16,796 bases of DNA, taken from the NCBI GenBank assembly GCA_002687795.1, contig NZBG01000025.1:1-16796 (forward strand), in the 5' to 3' direction. The notes below the pieces were generated by a model that was given only the letters and a program-made list of their open reading frames with translations, searched no databases and was not told where the DNA came from. How positions within the stretch are numbered: position 1 is the stretch's first letter; every line of letters begins with the position of its first letter. The translations under genes and the position numbers were made by a program. The DNA is from Candidatus Woesearchaeota archaeon (GTDB lineage Archaea > Nanobdellota > Nanobdellia > Woesearchaeales > GCA-2687795). This document shows, piece after piece, positions 1 through 7,686 of the stretch.

Positions 1-6
1 CCCAGG

Positions 7-97
7 GATATTGGAATTTTGGCGGACAACAAAGGAAAGTTACTTCCTTTGCTTAATATGATACCCCGCACTTTAGTGCGGGGAGGTTCATTTTTAT
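7..97 (+). mobile_element. IS200/IS605-like element end, left copy of 91-bp inverted repeat
   Basis: These 91 bases recur perfectly, in reverse orientation, at 16706-16796. The unit contains two hairpins: AAAGGAA/TTCCTTT (31-37 with 44-50) and a strong CCCCGCACT/AGTGCGGGG with a TT loop (64-72 with 75-83), followed by AGGTTCA and a T-run. A GC hairpin followed by GGGAGG-x-TCA is the usual look of the right end of IS200/IS605 elements, which in TnpB-carrying members also forms the 3' part of the omega RNA. In that reading the body of this element lies to the left, outside the window; no transposase or TnpB reading frame is visible in the six remaining bases. The last seven shared bases include the stop codon of the neighbouring lipoprotein gene. 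Identity of the family is inferred from the hairpin style only. Confidence 0.7.
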
Positions 98-1518
98 ATC
101 TCAGTCTTAACAAACACAATATTCCCTAAGTTCTGGGAGAAAGAGGTTATAACATGGTCTGTTTGATCTCCGGATGTCTTATCATACTCGCAGCTGGCTT
201 TTAATACAGGTGATTTTTCTTCCTCTACATCTTTCATTGAGAAATCAAACTCAACCTCTAAGCTGTTTTGGCTTCCTATACTGCCGAAGCTCTTAGTGAT
301 AACGCTCTCCCCCAGCAGCACATCCCCAACCAATAACTGGTACTTTGTGCATTTGATGCCGGAGATAGTGTCTTCCTTATTAGTCAGCTCAATATCAACC
401 AGCATATTTGAGGTTCTTATATCAAAAGGCTCATCAAATGTTGTCTTAACCTCAAACTGGAAATCCCTTAAGTTAGGCTGCTCAATCAATGTCTTTGGCT
501 GCATTACTTCAATATCCTTCAACTTGCTCTTGCAGTCATTCTCGGAGCAGATAAATGTCATGTAATCCCCAAAATCCCTTTCACATTTTCCACAGTCCTC
601 CCGGCAGGTGCACTCATTCTCACTGCTGTCGCAGACAGCATTTCCGCAGCAGGAGGATCCAAGCGTTATTATATTTGAACAGAAATAATCTGTGTCCTCA
701 CTGCAAACATCCTCTGTGCATATATTATTATCATCGCAGTTGGAAGGGCAGCTCTTTGAAACTGTGGGATTGACAAAAAGCAGTTTATCGCTTAAATCCT
801 TCTTATAAGAGCCCTTCTCAACAGTCTCTGTTCCCCTGTCAGTCCTGGTAAACTCATAATAAATCTCCACGCTAATGCTCTTCTCAGTCTCAGTGCCTTC
901 AACAGGAACACTAAGAATAACACCTTTATTTATTACAGAACTGGAATCCCAGAGAACTTGGTTTATATTCTTCTCCCCGAAAATGCTGCTTGTTCCGGAC
1001 CTTCCGGCAGTCTCCAGGATCTTGATTTGGGTAATCCTGATGCTTGACACAGAATCATCCTTGCTGTCCAGCTTCATCTTAACATTAAACAATGAATTGT
1101 CAATATCAAACGGCTTACTATAGGAATAAGTTGCTGTCAGCTTCAGAAATCTCAAGTCTATATTGTCAACAACATTCTCTTCTGTAACTTTAGTATCATC
1201 CACACCGGTTGCGCACTCCTTTGTCTTCTCATCAAAAACAAGCTCAAGGTACTCCCCCGTCTCTCCAGTGCATATGCCGCAGTCATCCCCGCAACTCCCT
1301 TTGTTCTCCCCGAAATCCTTTGTTCCCCTTGTGCCATCCTCGCACATGCCATTCCCGCAGCAGTCCTCTTTAACATTATATGCGCATTTCTTATCGGTGC
1401 ACTTAACAGTAAAGCATGTCCTTGTCTCGCAGTCTATAGTCTTCTTGCATTCAGCGCATCCGCTAACAAAAAGAAGGCCCACCACCATCAAAGCAAAAAG
1501 GTATTTCTTTGCAGACAT
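94..1518 (-). CDS. Cys-rich surface lipoprotein with two tandem copies of one module
   Basis: A 474-aa exported protein of no recognised enzyme family. Residues 1-20 form a lipoprotein signal peptide ending in a VSG-C lipobox, so Cys21 is probably lipid-anchored on the outer face of the membrane. Two Cys-rich segments (about 21-83 and 257-312) each contain a CCGNxxC motif and a later CxxDCGxC motif. Each is followed by a roughly 150-residue beta-rich domain (about 88-250 and 318-474). The two beta domains align with one another: residues 122-168 (LRFLKLTATYSYSKPFDI...) match 350-398 (LRDFQFEVKTTFDEPFDI...), so the protein arose by internal duplication. Such Cys-rich repeats are common in surface proteins of DPANN archaea. 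The gene starts three bases after the stop of the small membrane protein gene at 1522 and is probably cotranscribed with it. Its stop codon lies inside the 91-bp repeat at the window edge. Function unknown; a surface adhesion or binding role is only a guess. Confidence 0.88.
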   Translation of the reverse strand: MSAKKYLFALMVVGLLFVSGCAECKKTIDCETRTCFTVKCTDKKCAYNVKEDCCGNGMCEDGTRGTKDFGENKGSCGDDCGICTGETGEYLELVFDEKTKECATGVDDTKVTEENVVDNIDLRFLKLTATYSYSKPFDIDNSLFNVKMKLDSKDDSVSSIRITQIKILETAGRSGTSSIFGEKNINQVLWDSSSVINKGVILSVPVEGTETEKSISVEIYYEFTRTDRGTETVEKGSYKKDLSDKLLFVNPTVSKSCPSNCDDNNICTEDVCSEDTDYFCSNIITLGSSCCGNAVCDSSENECTCREDCGKCERDFGDYMTFICSENDCKSKLKDIEVMQPKTLIEQPNLRDFQFEVKTTFDEPFDIRTSNMLVDIELTNKEDTISGIKCTKYQLLVGDVLLGESVITKSFGSIGSQNSLEVEFDFSMKDVEEEKSPVLKASCEYDKTSGDQTDHVITSFSQNLGNIVFVKTEI

Positions 1519-1521
1519 CTT

Positions 1522-1761
1522 TTATTTTATGATTTCATACTCCCTTACAATAAGCATCATGAACAATACCAACACTACAACTCCCACTACGATCCAGGTA
1601 AAGCCTATCTGGGATGAAGCTATAAATACTTGGTACAAGCCAAAAGCCATTACACCAAAGCCAAGCCATAAAAATTTATCAAGAACAAGCTTCATGATTT
1701 CAAATTCCTCAGATTGAGTCAGCCTCTTTTTCACCTTAAACTCACCCCTTTTTTTAGCCAT
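1522..1761 (-). CDS. small two-helix membrane protein
   Basis: A 79-aa protein with a Lys/Arg-rich N terminus (about residues 1-14) and two hydrophobic segments (about 30-48 and 53-71) joined by a short loop, so both ends should face the cytoplasm. It matches no family I recognise. A clear Shine-Dalgarno sequence GGAGG (1769-1773) sits seven bases before the ATG and fixes the start. The downstream lipoprotein gene begins after a gap of only three bases, so the two form a two-gene operon. The small protein may be an accessory of lipoprotein export or anchoring, but nothing in the sequence proves this. Confidence 0.8.
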   Translation of the reverse strand: MAKKRGEFKVKKRLTQSEEFEIMKLVLDKFLWLGFGVMAFGLYQVFIASSQIGFTWIVVGVVVLVLFMMLIVREYEIIK

Positions 1762-1768
1762 TTTACAG

Positions 1769-1773
1769 CCTCC
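1769..1773 (-). promoter_or_regulatory. Shine-Dalgarno sequence for the small membrane protein gene
   Basis: GGAGG on the minus strand, seven bases before the ATG at 1761. It is worth noting because several other genes here appear leaderless; this operon has a real 5' leader. An AT-rich TATA-like stretch lies near 1800-1812. Confidence 0.7.
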
Positions 1774-1840
1774 GAAATGTCATACTAACTATTAATATCC
1801 AATTATAATATTAAGACTTTATAAAATTTATGCTTTTTAG

Positions 1841-2006
1841 GGCTTCATCCAAAAAAAAGGTTGCCATCAATTATGCGAGCTTTATCTATATAAGCAATCA
1901 AAGCTGGAAGGGGGTCGTCCCTCACGGGGAACCCGGCTTTTTCAATTAAACAATCAAAAAGCGAGCCAGATGACAACCCGAGCTATGCGAGTTTTTGGAT
2001 GAAGCC
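1841..2006 (-). ncRNA. candidate structured RNA (four-way junction) or MITE-like element
   Basis: A 166-nt stretch between two minus-strand genes that folds into an ordered structure. P1 is a perfect 15-bp terminal inverted repeat (1841-1855 with 1992-2006, minus-strand 5' end GGCTTCATCCAAAAA). P2 pairs GGTTGTCATC with GATGGCAACC, ten pairs including one G-U. Inside P2 are three hairpins: GCTTTTT/AAAAAGC, a GC-rich one (GGGTTCCC-CGTGA-GGGACGACCC), and AGCTTT/AAAGCT. The G-U pair of P2 becomes an A-C mismatch in plus-strand RNA, so transcription from the minus strand is favoured. It lies about 80 nt upstream of the small membrane protein gene and could be its leader or a free RNA. The perfect ends would also suit a MITE; TTTTTA occurs near both edges, but not as an exact abutting target duplication. 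No known RNA family was recognised. Confidence 0.5.
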
Positions 2007-2011
2007 GATTT

Positions 2012-3379
2012 TTAAGCATTCCCACAATCAAACACAAAAAATTCTCCCCAATACTTATCATTCAGATACAGCTCCTGCTCACAGTTAGCATTAAGAAAAT
2101 CTGCCACTTTCTGGTTATTCCCGAACCCCTGCCCCGGCCTCACAATCACAAACTTAACCCTTTCACTCTTAATCCGGGCAAGAACCTCATCAAAATCCAG
2201 AGAACCAGACAAAAACCTCATAGCATTGGTATCAACAAGGTTAAACGCAATATCCCTGTCAGCCTGTAAAGCAATAAGAGGAACAGTTAAAACATCGCCA
2301 AATAACTTAGCATTTACATCAGAATTCTCCTTAATATAATTAACAATCTCAGAATTGCCCTGGAAATCCACAAAATCAAAGGTATAAAGATGCTTCACAT
2401 TGCTATACACACCAGAAGAAAACACAGCCAGCAACAAAACAACTAAGCCAATAAGCATTGCCTTATTCCTCTTCAGCCTTTTAAGCAAAGAAGCCAGGCC
2501 GTACCCTGAAATAATTGCAAGGAAAGGAAAAAGCAAAACAAAATAGAAAGCAAAAAGCCTGATTTTCATCATAAAAAGCAGATAAGCAGCAGAAACCGCC
2601 AGAATCATCAGCATCTTTTGCCATTTCTTACTAAGCAGCAGAAGGAAAGGCAAAATAAACAATAACAGATTCTCCATAACTGCATCCTTCAGAATCTCAA
2701 AATTCTCCCCTTCAACCTTAGGCTTCACAAGATGGTAGATATAGACTGAATGCACATAATTAATGCTAATAGCAGTCATAATAAGGTTCACCAGAAGAAA
2801 CACAGCAAGAAACCCAAGCAAAAACCTCCAGAACCTTCTCTTAACAACCAAAAACCCCAATATAACAACAAAAGGCACAACCGAATAAAGCCCTGACACA
2901 ACTGCAATCCCATAAAAGATTCCACTTACAATATATTTCTTTGTAAAGAAAAAATACAAGCCAATAACAACAAACATAGCCGTAAGGTTAACACCCAGAA
3001 AATATGTTGCTTCCAGCATAACCCTCTTTGCAAACAAAAACAAAACAACACTAAGCACCCCAGATAAGTCGTTGAACTTAAACCTCATAATCTTGAACAG
3101 AAATATTGCAGTCACAATAGTAGAAATAAGCGGAACCAGCTTCAATGCAATCAGATTAAACCCAAATACAGCCATGATCGGTGTAATAACCAGCAGCTTA
3201 AGCGGCGGATGCGCAAAAAAGAAATCCCTGTACGGTAAATATCCTTCACTCATCAATTTTCCCATATAAAAATAAGCATTCTCATCCCCAATATCATAAT
3301 GCACAAGGCCTCTCAACTCAACCACAAAGAAAACTAAAAGAATCAATGCAAGAACCCAGACAGCTTTACCCTTTTTCAT
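2012..3379 (-). CDS. GT-C membrane glycosyltransferase (GT39/GT83, PMT/ArnT-like)
   Basis: A 455-aa polytopic membrane protein of the GT-C fold, which transfers sugars from lipid-linked (polyprenyl-phosphate) donors to acceptors on the outer side of the membrane. After the first membrane helix comes the acidic pair Asp32-Glu33 in DIGDENAYFY, the catalytic/metal-site position of this superfamily. It is followed by the aromatic RDFFFAHPP segment (His57-Pro-Pro) typical of PMT_2/ArnT-like enzymes. Roughly ten further hydrophobic segments run to about residue 325, and the last ~120 residues form a soluble domain expected outside. The acceptor cannot be read from the sequence; surface protein or lipid glycosylation is likely. 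It begins one base before the end of radC and is probably transcribed with it, though the two have no obvious shared role. Confidence 0.85.
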   Translation of the reverse strand: MKKGKAVWVLALILLVFFVVELRGLVHYDIGDENAYFYMGKLMSEGYLPYRDFFFAHPPLKLLVITPIMAVFGFNLIALKLVPLISTIVTAIFLFKIMRFKFNDLSGVLSVVLFLFAKRVMLEATYFLGVNLTAMFVVIGLYFFFTKKYIVSGIFYGIAVVSGLYSVVPFVVILGFLVVKRRFWRFLLGFLAVFLLVNLIMTAISINYVHSVYIYHLVKPKVEGENFEILKDAVMENLLLFILPFLLLLSKKWQKMLMILAVSAAYLLFMMKIRLFAFYFVLLFPFLAIISGYGLASLLKRLKRNKAMLIGLVVLLLAVFSSGVYSNVKHLYTFDFVDFQGNSEIVNYIKENSDVNAKLFGDVLTVPLIALQADRDIAFNLVDTNAMRFLSGSLDFDEVLARIKSERVKFVIVRPGQGFGNNQKVADFLNANCEQELYLNDKYWGEFFVFDCGNA

Positions 3380-3380
3380 T

Positions 3381-4049
3381 TCACATCAAATCTTTATCAT
3401 GAAAGCTTATATAATCCTCACTTCCAATGATAATATGATCTACAACGCTTATACCCAACAAATCACCAGCCCTTTTTATCTGTTTTGTTATTCTAAGATC
3501 AGCCTCGCTCGGCATAGCATCCCCCGAAGGATGGTTATGCACCAAAATAACAGACTTAGCCCCGTCAGTCAACGCTGGCCCGAACACCTCCCTTGGATTA
3601 ACAAGGCTCATATCAAGCGTCCCAACTGAAATCTCCTCTTTCCTTATAATATAATTCCTTGCATTAAGATAAACCCCTAAAAAAACCTCTTTCTTAAGAT
3701 AAGAAAGCTCTGACTTAAAAGCCTTGACAATATCACCTGAAGAAAGAACAGCCCCCTTGCACTCCTGGTAAGAAGCAAGCCTTCTTGCAAGCTCAAAACA
3801 TGCAATTATCTGGCATGCCTTTGCTGTCTTAATCCCCTTAAACCCCTTGATCTGGTTAAAACTCACCCTTGACAGCTCCTTCAGGTCAAACTTATTCAGA
3901 ATCTTCCTTGAAACCTCTACAACATTATTTTTCCTGTCCCCAACTCTCAGGACCATTGCAAGCAGCTCAACATTGCTCAGGTTCTTTGCACCGAACTTTA
4001 CCAATTTCTCCCTTGGCTGCTCTTCAGAAGAAAGGTTTTTTACAGGCAT
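3381..4049 (-). CDS. radC: RadC family protein (helix-hairpin-helix plus JAMM domain)
   Basis: A 222-aa protein of normal RadC length. The N-terminal third has a helix-hairpin-helix-like segment (FNQIKGFKGIKTAKA, about 64-78) that in this family would contact DNA. The C-terminal JAMM/MPN domain keeps its metal-site residues: Glu121, the HxH of VHNHPSGD (His171, His173) and Asp184, followed by the usual VVDHIIIG segment. RadC proteins were once linked to DNA repair, but their true activity is unsettled; a metalloprotease or DNA-processing role is possible. The gene is common in bacteria and patchy in archaea, so acquisition by transfer is plausible. The ATG lies about 26 bases from an AATAAATAAT box, suggesting a leaderless mRNA. 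The gene diverges from ppsA and precedes the glycosyltransferase in one operon. Confidence 0.92.
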   Translation of the reverse strand: MPVKNLSSEEQPREKLVKFGAKNLSNVELLAMVLRVGDRKNNVVEVSRKILNKFDLKELSRVSFNQIKGFKGIKTAKACQIIACFELARRLASYQECKGAVLSSGDIVKAFKSELSYLKKEVFLGVYLNARNYIIRKEEISVGTLDMSLVNPREVFGPALTDGAKSVILVHNHPSGDAMPSEADLRITKQIKRAGDLLGISVVDHIIIGSEDYISFHDKDLM

Positions 4050-4113
4050 TTAGGAACAGAAACAGCTATGATTATTTATTATTTGCTTATTTTTGCCGGG
4101 TTTAATCATAACC

Positions 4114-4151
4114 TTTATATACATAAAATCTCTATCATTTCCAAAGAGGTG
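4114..4151 (+). promoter_or_regulatory. ppsA promoter (TATA box) and Shine-Dalgarno
   Basis: TTTATATA at 4114-4121 predicts a transcription start near 4144. GAGGTG at 4146-4151 lies five bases before the ATG, so the leader is only about 13 nt and consists largely of the ribosome binding site. It lies in the 107-bp divergent gap with radC. Confidence 0.7.
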
Positions 4152-4156
4152 CCTAA

Positions 4157-6553
4157 ATGGAATTCATATCATGGTTCAAAGATATTTCTAAAGATGATGT
4201 AGAAAAAGTAGGAGGCAAATCAGCAAACCTCGGCGAGATGTTCAACATAGGCCTTCCTGTCCCTCCCGGATTCGTGGTAAACGCCGGGACATACAAATAC
4301 TTCATTGAAAAGACAAACATAAAAGACAAGATTATCTCAATGCTCTCCGGCCTTAATGTTGAAGACACAAAAAAGCTGCAGGAAACTGCTGAAAACATCC
4401 AGAAGCTTATCATCGGCACAGAAATGCCTGAAGACATCAAAGAAGCAATAATAGAAGCTTATGAAGTCATGGCAGCCTCTTCAGGTGAAAAGCTAGAAAG
4501 CGCCTTTGACCTTGTAAAAAAAACAGACGAGCCGTTTATTGCTGCAAGAAGCTCAGCAACGGCAGAAGACCTTCCTGAAGCATCATTCGCAGGCCAGCAG
4601 GCAACCTTCCTCAACGTAAAAGGAGATGACCAGCTCATAAAAGCTGTAAGCGGCTGCTGGGCATCATTATACACCGCAAGAGCCATCTATTACAGGGTAA
4701 AAAACAACTTTGACCATTCAAAGGTCTTCATTGCCGTTGTTATCCAGAAGATGGTAAACTCTGAAAAAGCAGGCGTTATGTTCTCAATCAACCCTTCCAC
4801 CAACGAACCCTCTGAGGTTACAATTGAAGGAGTATGGGGCTTGGGAGAAACCATTGTAAGCGGCGAAGTAAACCCTGACCTCTACATAGTTGACAAAAAC
4901 AGCCTAAAGGTAAAGCACATTGAAATAAAAAAGCAGGAAGAAGGCAAGTTTAGAGACAAAGAAACAGGCAAAACAATAAACAAAGAAATCCCTGAAGAAA
5001 AAAAGAAAAAGCAGATACTGAATGAAAAAGAAATCATTGAGCTTGCAAAGCTCGCCAAAAAGATTGAAGCCCATTACGGAAAGCCCCAGGACATGGAATG
5101 GGCTGTGGAAGACAACAAGATTTACATTGTTCAGTCAAGGGCTGTAACAACATTCAAGCCAAAACAATCTGAAACAGAACAGGCAGGACAGCCAGAACAG
5201 GAAAAAGCAGATATAGAAATAACAACTGAAGAAGAGGAAAAAGAGCTTGGCGAAGCAGTTGTCCATGGCCTAACCGCCTCACCCGGCATAGCATCCGGCA
5301 CTGTCAAGATTGTCCATGACATGTCAGAACTGAATAAGATAGAGGAAGGCGATGTTCTTGTAGCAAAGATGACAAACCCTGACATGGTTCCTGCCATGAA
5401 AAAGGCAGAAGCGATTGTTACTGAGGAAGGAGGCATGACATGCCATGCAGCCATTGTCTCAAGAGAAATGGGCGTCCCCTGCATAGTAGGCACAGGCAAT
5501 GCAATATCTGTATTAAAAGAAAACCAGACTGTCACAGTTGACGCAACCCACGCCAATGTTTATGACGGCGCTGCTCACTTTGAAGCCCATAAACAATCAC
5601 AGCAACAGGCAGCAGCAGGGCAGCCAGCTGTTTGCGCAAGGCCTGACATAGTCACAGCAACAGAAATAAAAGTCATCTCTGACCTGCCTGACTATGCAGA
5701 AAAAGCAGCCTCCACCGGTGCAGACGGTGTTGGCCTTGTAAGAATCGAATTCATGATAGCTGATAACGGCATCCATCCTGCAAAATACATAAGAGACAAC
5801 AAAGACCAAGAATACACTGACATGCTGGCAAAGGGTATTGGCGGCATAGCAAGAGCCTTCAACGGCAAATCTGTCTGGGTAAGAACATCCGACATAAGAA
5901 GCGATGAATACAAAAACCTTGAAGGCGCTGACCAGGAGCCCAAAGAATCTGACCCCATGATAGGCTGGCACGCAATCCGGCGCGGCTTAGATGAGCCAAG
6001 AATCCTAAAAGCAGAATTCAATGCAATAAAAAAGCTGCACGACTCAGGAATCAAGAATGTTGGCATCATGATACCATTCGTAATAAGAGTTGACGAGCTA
6101 AGGAAAGCAAAAGAGATAATGAGACAAGTCGGCTTAGAGCCCTGCAGGGACATTGACTTTGGCGTGATGGTTGAAACACCTGCAGCCTGCTGGGTAATAG
6201 AAGACCTATGCAAAGAAGGCATAAGCTTTGTAAGCTTTGGCACAAACGACCTAACCCAATTAACCTTAGGGATAGACAGGAACAATGAAAGGATCGCAAA
6301 ACTCTTTGACGAGATGCATCCCGCCGTTCTGGGAGAAATCGCAAAAGTAATCAAGGTCTGCAAAAAGCATCATGTAAAAACATCCATCTGCGGCCAGGCA
6401 GGCTCAAGGCCTGAAATGGCAGAATTCCTTGTAATGGCAGGCATAGACAGCATCTCAGCAAACCCTGACGCTGTGCAAAACATAAGAAAAATAGTTGCCC
6501 ACACAGAAAGGAAGCTGTTACTGGACATAGAAAGGAGAAGAATGAAGAAGTAA
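4157..6553 (+). CDS. ppsA: phosphoenolpyruvate synthase (pyruvate, water dikinase)
   Basis: A 798-aa enzyme that makes PEP from pyruvate and ATP, releasing AMP and phosphate; it is the entry to gluconeogenesis, and in archaea may also run in the glycolytic direction. The full domain order is present. The N-terminal ATP-grasp domain has GGKSANLGEM near residue 16, ARSSATAEDLPEASFAGQQ near 131 and the GVWGLGETIVSGEVNPD segment. A charged Glu/Lys-rich linker lies around 335-370. The swivelling phosphohistidine domain has catalytic His430 in GGMTCHAAIVSREMGVPC. The C-terminal TIM barrel has VRTSDIRSDEYKNLEGA, SFGTNDLTQLTLGIDR and catalytic Cys745 in SICGQAGSRPEMAEFL. The start is supported by a Shine-Dalgarno and a TATA box. 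No defect is seen. It stands alone, with queA following after 51 bases. Confidence 0.97.
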   Translation: MEFISWFKDISKDDVEKVGGKSANLGEMFNIGLPVPPGFVVNAGTYKYFIEKTNIKDKIISMLSGLNVEDTKKLQETAENIQKLIIGTEMPEDIKEAIIEAYEVMAASSGEKLESAFDLVKKTDEPFIAARSSATAEDLPEASFAGQQATFLNVKGDDQLIKAVSGCWASLYTARAIYYRVKNNFDHSKVFIAVVIQKMVNSEKAGVMFSINPSTNEPSEVTIEGVWGLGETIVSGEVNPDLYIVDKNSLKVKHIEIKKQEEGKFRDKETGKTINKEIPEEKKKKQILNEKEIIELAKLAKKIEAHYGKPQDMEWAVEDNKIYIVQSRAVTTFKPKQSETEQAGQPEQEKADIEITTEEEEKELGEAVVHGLTASPGIASGTVKIVHDMSELNKIEEGDVLVAKMTNPDMVPAMKKAEAIVTEEGGMTCHAAIVSREMGVPCIVGTGNAISVLKENQTVTVDATHANVYDGAAHFEAHKQSQQQAAAGQPAVCARPDIVTATEIKVISDLPDYAEKAASTGADGVGLVRIEFMIADNGIHPAKYIRDNKDQEYTDMLAKGIGGIARAFNGKSVWVRTSDIRSDEYKNLEGADQEPKESDPMIGWHAIRRGLDEPRILKAEFNAIKKLHDSGIKNVGIMIPFVIRVDELRKAKEIMRQVGLEPCRDIDFGVMVETPAACWVIEDLCKEGISFVSFGTNDLTQLTLGIDRNNERIAKLFDEMHPAVLGEIAKVIKVCKKHHVKTSICGQAGSRPEMAEFLVMAGIDSISANPDAVQNIRKIVAHTERKLLLDIERRRMKK

Positions 6554-6604
6554 AGATATTTTTCTGCTGACAATACTTAAAACAAAGCCTTTACCTAACA
6601 TAGA

Positions 6605-7612
6605 ATGAACCTCTCATCCTTCAACTACAAACTCCCAAAAGAGCTGATAGCTCAAACTCCCTCGAGACCAAAAGACTCCTGCAACTTAATGGTGCTAAAA
6701 GGCAGCAAAACCCTTCACAAAAAGTTCTACAACATACTAGACCTCCTTGAACCAGGAGATGTTCTTGTGCTCAACAAAAGCAAAGTAATCCCTGCAAGGC
6801 TAAAAGGAAAAAAAACTACAGGCACAAAAGCAGAATTCATCATAACCAATAAAACCAAACAAGGATTTTACGAATGCAGCATCAAATCAAAAAGGCTAAA
6901 AATTGGCAACGAATTCATATTCAGTAACAACCTCAAAGCAAAGCTCATCAGCGAAAATACCCCCACTACCTTCCTTGTCAAATTCAACAACCCCAACCTA
7001 AACACTCTTCTAAAAAAGATTGGCGAGCTCCCCACACCGCCCTACATAAAACAAAAAGTCAAACCTCAAGACTACCAAACAATCTACGCCTCCGCGCCAG
7101 GCTCATTCGCAGCCCCCACCGCAGGCCTCCACTTCACAAAAAAGCTCCTAAAAAAGATAAAAGACAAAGGCGTAAAGCTCGCCTTCATAACACTCCACAT
7201 AGACATCTCAACCTTCCTTCCAATAAGTGAACAAGACATCACAAAACACAAAACCGGAAAAGAATGCTTCCATATAACCAAAACCGCAGCAGACACCATC
7301 AACAGCTGCAAACCAGCAAACAAAATAATCGCAGTGGGCACAACAACACTAAAAGCCCTGGAATCCTCATCATACAAAAAAGGAAAACTTCTCCCAAAAA
7401 AAGACTGCTCAGAGCTCTTCATATATCCCTCATACAAATTCAAATCAAAAGTCAGCGCCCTAATCACAAACTTCCATCTCCCAAAATCCTCTCTCTTACT
7501 ATTAACATCTGCATTTGCAGGAACAAAGAGGCTATTAAAAGCATACAAAACAGCAGTAAAAAAGAAATACAGGTTTTACTCATTAGGTGATGGGATGATA
7601 ATCTTCAAATAA
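6605..7612 (+). CDS. queA: S-adenosylmethionine:tRNA ribosyltransferase-isomerase
   Basis: A 335-aa protein of usual QueA length. QueA moves the ribosyl part of S-adenosylmethionine onto 7-aminomethyl-7-deazaguanine in tRNA, making epoxyqueuosine, the penultimate step to queuosine at the wobble base. Family motifs run in order: FNYKLPKELIAQTPSRPKDS at the N terminus, PGDVLVLNKSKVIPARLKG, APGSFAAPTAGLHFT (about 162-176), TLHIDISTFLPI, VGTTTLKALES, ITNFHLPKSSLLLLTSAFAG, and RFYSLGDGMII at the end. A TACTTAAA box about 26 bases before the ATG suggests its own leaderless promoter. Queuosine is classically a bacterial and eukaryotic modification whereas archaea make archaeosine, so the gene is notable in this context; Lys is abundant and the codons resemble those of the neighbours, so any transfer is not recent. 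Confidence 0.95.
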   Translation: MNLSSFNYKLPKELIAQTPSRPKDSCNLMVLKGSKTLHKKFYNILDLLEPGDVLVLNKSKVIPARLKGKKTTGTKAEFIITNKTKQGFYECSIKSKRLKIGNEFIFSNNLKAKLISENTPTTFLVKFNNPNLNTLLKKIGELPTPPYIKQKVKPQDYQTIYASAPGSFAAPTAGLHFTKKLLKKIKDKGVKLAFITLHIDISTFLPISEQDITKHKTGKECFHITKTAADTINSCKPANKIIAVGTTTLKALESSSYKKGKLLPKKDCSELFIYPSYKFKSKVSALITNFHLPKSSLLLLTSAFAGTKRLLKAYKTAVKKKYRFYSLGDGMIIFK

Positions 7613-7653
7613 TGCTATGATACTTTTCATTCACTTTGCAATTATCCTACCAA

Positions 7654-7661
7654 TTTATATA
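7654..7661 (+). promoter_or_regulatory. TATA box of the Cys-loop membrane protein gene
   Basis: TTTATATA, centred about 29 bases before the ATG at 7687. The predicted transcription start falls near 7684, so the mRNA should be practically leaderless. Confidence 0.65.
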
Positions 7662-7686
7662 TCATTAATCATACAAAGGCAATAAA

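Noticed and set aside
1163..1717. 184-aa plus-strand open frame opposite the lipoprotein gene
   Set aside because: The minus-strand lipoprotein has a signal peptide and ordered Cys motifs; this frame crosses two minus-strand genes and reads as low-complexity Ser/Pro.
1893..1960. Resemblance of GAGGGACGACCC and GATGGCAACC to pieces of the SAM-I riboswitch
   Set aside because: The pieces are in the wrong structural arrangement for SAM-I and the downstream genes are not methionine-related.
5692..6363. 223-aa minus-strand open frame inside ppsA, and others at 5131-5556, 5597-5971 and 7084-7548
   Set aside because: They lie opposite strongly conserved ppsA or queA coding sequence, have no promoter or ribosome site, and the products look like antisense shadows.
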